NCBI GenBank assembly: GCA_945877805.1 | Contig: CAMCSM010000016.1 | Span: 1-41,076 of the forward strand | Origin: Methylacidiphilum caldifontis | GTDB lineage: Bacteria > Verrucomicrobiota > Verrucomicrobiia > Methylacidiphilales > CAMAQI01 | Reading direction: 5' to 3' | DNA: 41,076 nucleotides | In this document: positions 39,571 to 41,076 of the stretch, in pieces | Numbering within the stretch: the stretch's first letter is position 1 | Layout: every line of letters begins with the position of its first letter | The notes under the pieces: model-generated | What the model was told of the DNA's origin: nothing | The model's database searches: none | The model's input: only the letters and a program-made list of their open reading frames with translations | Program-made: the position numbers and the translations under genes

Positions 39571-40794
39571 ATGATTACCAAAATTACGACTCACGACGTT
39601 CGCTACCCCATTGGTTCAGGTCACGGGAGCGATGCTATTCACAAAGACCCGATCTATTCCTATGCGGTGACCCAGCTTCATGATGATCGGGGTCGTGTCG
39701 GGACCGGTCTTGCCTTTACCCTTGGAGAGGGAAATGATCTCGTTTGCCGTGCGGCTGCCTTTTACGCGGAACGCCTCAAGGGAAAAAGCATCCATGAAAT
39801 CATGGCCGATTTTGGACGCATCCAGAGGGAGATGGCGGACGAGCAACAGTTTCGTTGGCTGGGGCCGCACAAGGGGATCGTCCATTTGGCGCTTGCTTCA
39901 GTGACGAATGCCTGTTGGGATTTATGGGCGAAATCGGAAGGAGTTCCCCTGTGGAAGCATCTCCTTTCCCTTTCTTCGGAACAAGTGGTTTCAACCCTGG
40001 ATCTCTCTTATTTGGAAGATGAACTGACGAGAGGGGATGCCCTTCAGATTTTGGATCAGGCGTCAAAGACAAGGAAATCGCGGGAGGGAATTCTCCAGTC
40101 GGGATACCCGGGCTATGATACTTCCGTCGGATGGTTTAATTACGAGGATCAGCAGGTTCGTGAGAACTGTCGAAAGGCGATGGATGCCGGTTTTACAGCG
40201 ATGAAATTAAAAGTCGGATCACGTGATCCTGAGCGGGATATTCGCCGAGCCCATCTTGTTCGTGAGACGGCGGGGGATCAGGCGACGGTGATGTTGGATG
40301 CGAATCAACAATGGACCCTTCCCCAAGCGATTGAAATTTGCGGAAAACTTGCTGCGATTCGTCCGTTTTGGATTGAGGAGCCGACGCATCCCGATGATGT
40401 GACGGCGCATAAAACATTAGCGGAAAAAATTGCTCCGATAAAGCTGGCTCTCGGTGAACACGTTCCTAATCGGATCATCTTCAAAAACTATCTTCAATCG
40501 AAGAGTGCGGGATTTATTCAGGTCGATGCCGTTCGGGTGGCGGGGGTCAGTGAGTTTTTAGCGGTCAGTTTGCTTTCCAAAAAATATGGAATTCCTGTCG
40601 TTCCCCATGTCGGGGATATGGGGCAGCTTCATCAGCATCTAGTTCTTTTCAATCATATCGGCATCGAGCATCCGGCCCTCTTTCTGGAGCATATTCCGCA
40701 TCTTCGAGAGCACTTTGTCCATCCGGTCCAGGTGACGGGAGGGGTCTATCAAACACCCCAGGAAGCGGGATCGAGCTGCGATCTGAAAATTTAG
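39571..40794 (+). CDS. L-fuconate-dehydratase-like enolase-superfamily enzyme
   Basis: This 407-residue protein belongs to the mandelate-racemase branch of the enolase superfamily, closest in motifs to L-fuconate dehydratase/ENOSF1. It shows MKLKVGSRDPERDIRRA (catalytic Lys pair), MLDANQQW, WIEEPTHPDD and LALGEHVPNRIIFK (three metal acids), QVDAVRVAGVSE, PHVGDMGQLHQHL (catalytic His) and FLEHIPHLREHF (late Glu). It dehydrates a 6-deoxy-aldonate to its 2-keto-3-deoxy acid. AAGGA is seven bases upstream of the ATG. It is slightly shorter than the roughly 430-residue relatives. L-rhamnonate or another acid is an alternative substrate. Confidence 0.85.
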   Translation: MITKITTHDVRYPIGSGHGSDAIHKDPIYSYAVTQLHDDRGRVGTGLAFTLGEGNDLVCRAAAFYAERLKGKSIHEIMADFGRIQREMADEQQFRWLGPHKGIVHLALASVTNACWDLWAKSEGVPLWKHLLSLSSEQVVSTLDLSYLEDELTRGDALQILDQASKTRKSREGILQSGYPGYDTSVGWFNYEDQQVRENCRKAMDAGFTAMKLKVGSRDPERDIRRAHLVRETAGDQATVMLDANQQWTLPQAIEICGKLAAIRPFWIEEPTHPDDVTAHKTLAEKIAPIKLALGEHVPNRIIFKNYLQSKSAGFIQVDAVRVAGVSEFLAVSLLSKKYGIPVVPHVGDMGQLHQHLVLFNHIGIEHPALFLEHIPHLREHFVHPVQVTGGVYQTPQEAGSSCDLKI

Positions 40795-41076
40795 ACTAAT
40801 TATGGATTTGGATTTTCGACAGGGAAGCAGGAAATTTTTTATTTTCTCTAATATCCCTTTTAACCCATTTCTTGCATTGGGAATGGATATACCTCACAAA
40901 CGATATCACCAAAATGGTGATAAAAACTGGAGGGGCACAGGCTCTGTGCCTCATCGGACGGGGAAAAGGCTCGTAAAACGAGAAGATCTCTCCGCTGGAA
41001 GCGGAAATAATTTTGGTACGGAGGGAGGAGGGGGTACAACTGCAGCCCCGACCTGTCGGGGCTGCCCCTCCAGTTC
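40795..41076. repeat. Terminal 282 bp: composite repeat, copy 2, with mini-hairpins
   Basis: No gene is present. In order: cccatttcttgcatt (40864) and atatacctcacaaacgatat; the perfect stem atcaccaaaatggtgat (40905-40921, loop AAA); ggcacaggctctgtgcc (40934-40950, loop GCT); ctcgtaaaacgag (40970-40982); tccgctggaagcgga (40991-41005); the linker aataattttggtacggaggg; and the 11-bp stem gcagccccgac/gtcggggctgc (41042-41065) followed by cccctccagttc. The window ends inside this copy, so it may continue. Confidence 0.8.

Noticed and set aside
1-41076. tRNA, rRNA or other known RNA genes
   Set aside because: I looked through the intergenic gaps for cloverleaf and known ncRNA patterns and found none I could support.

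Overview
The window (about 45-48% G+C by eye) reads as chromosomal DNA of a Gram-negative bacterium. It encodes a GT9 heptosyltransferase-type LPS enzyme, a PagL-like and a DUF6268-like outer-membrane barrel, an OmpA-domain protein and an inner-membrane LTA-synthase-type sulfatase. Gene content and dispersed intergenic repeats made me think of the PVC superphylum (Verrucomicrobiota-like), but no marker gene settles this and I hold it at low confidence. There is no rRNA, tRNA, CRISPR array, transposase or prophage gene.

Layout. (1) 0.3-13.8 kb is almost entirely minus-strand housekeeping and envelope genes: a four-repeat FGxW protein, a phosphoesterase/GT9 pair, an ABC-2 exporter cassette with a membrane-anchored TPR protein, acylphosphatase plus a P1B-type metal ATPase, gmk and yicC, a PagL-like protein, cysS and an LTA-synthase-like protein. 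(2) 13.9-16.6 kb: a plus-strand pair, saccharopine-dehydrogenase family plus aldehyde dehydrogenase, which looks like part of a lysine-catabolic route. (3) 17.2-19.8 kb: an OmpA-domain protein divergent from nrdR, a putative second ATP-cone protein and a HIT protein. Two NrdR-box-like sites exactly 31 bp apart lie at the nrdR start. (4) 19.8-26.7 kb: a decayed fic gene behind a perfect 14-bp inverted repeat, rlmN, chrA, a membrane protein coupled to a MidA-type methyltransferase, and lpdA. (5) 26.7-31.7 kb: repeat-rich DNA around a DUF6268 barrel, prs and a second Fic protein whose Fic motif has Gln in place of the catalytic His. (6) 31.7-40.8 kb: sugar catabolism. A DhnA-type aldolase (apparently 5'-truncated), an aldehyde dehydrogenase, an APH-fold kinase and an enolase-like protein form one plus-strand unit ended by a terminator. 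Next come a RhaT-type transporter and an AraC regulator (minus), divergent from an SDR and an L-fuconate-dehydratase-like enzyme (plus).

How the genes work together. Region 6 suggests uptake and oxidation of a 6-deoxy sugar (RhaT, AraC, SDR, fuconate dehydratase) beside a second module whose enzyme order, aldolase to aldehyde dehydrogenase to kinase to enolase-like, mirrors a non-phosphorylating lower glycolysis (aldehyde to acid to phospho-acid to enol product). The enolase-like protein keeps most metal and base residues but has two substitutions at conserved positions, so its substrate may not be 2-phosphoglycerate. This module is my main candidate for an undescribed system.

The other unusual signal is in intergenic DNA. 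Gaps of more than 300 bp are mosaics of very short perfect hairpins, mostly 4-7 bp stems with exactly 3-nt loops, joined by shared linkers. Longer inverted repeats and an 8-bp tandem repeat accompany them. Base skew appears to switch from C-rich to G-rich on the plus strand around 30-31.7 kb.
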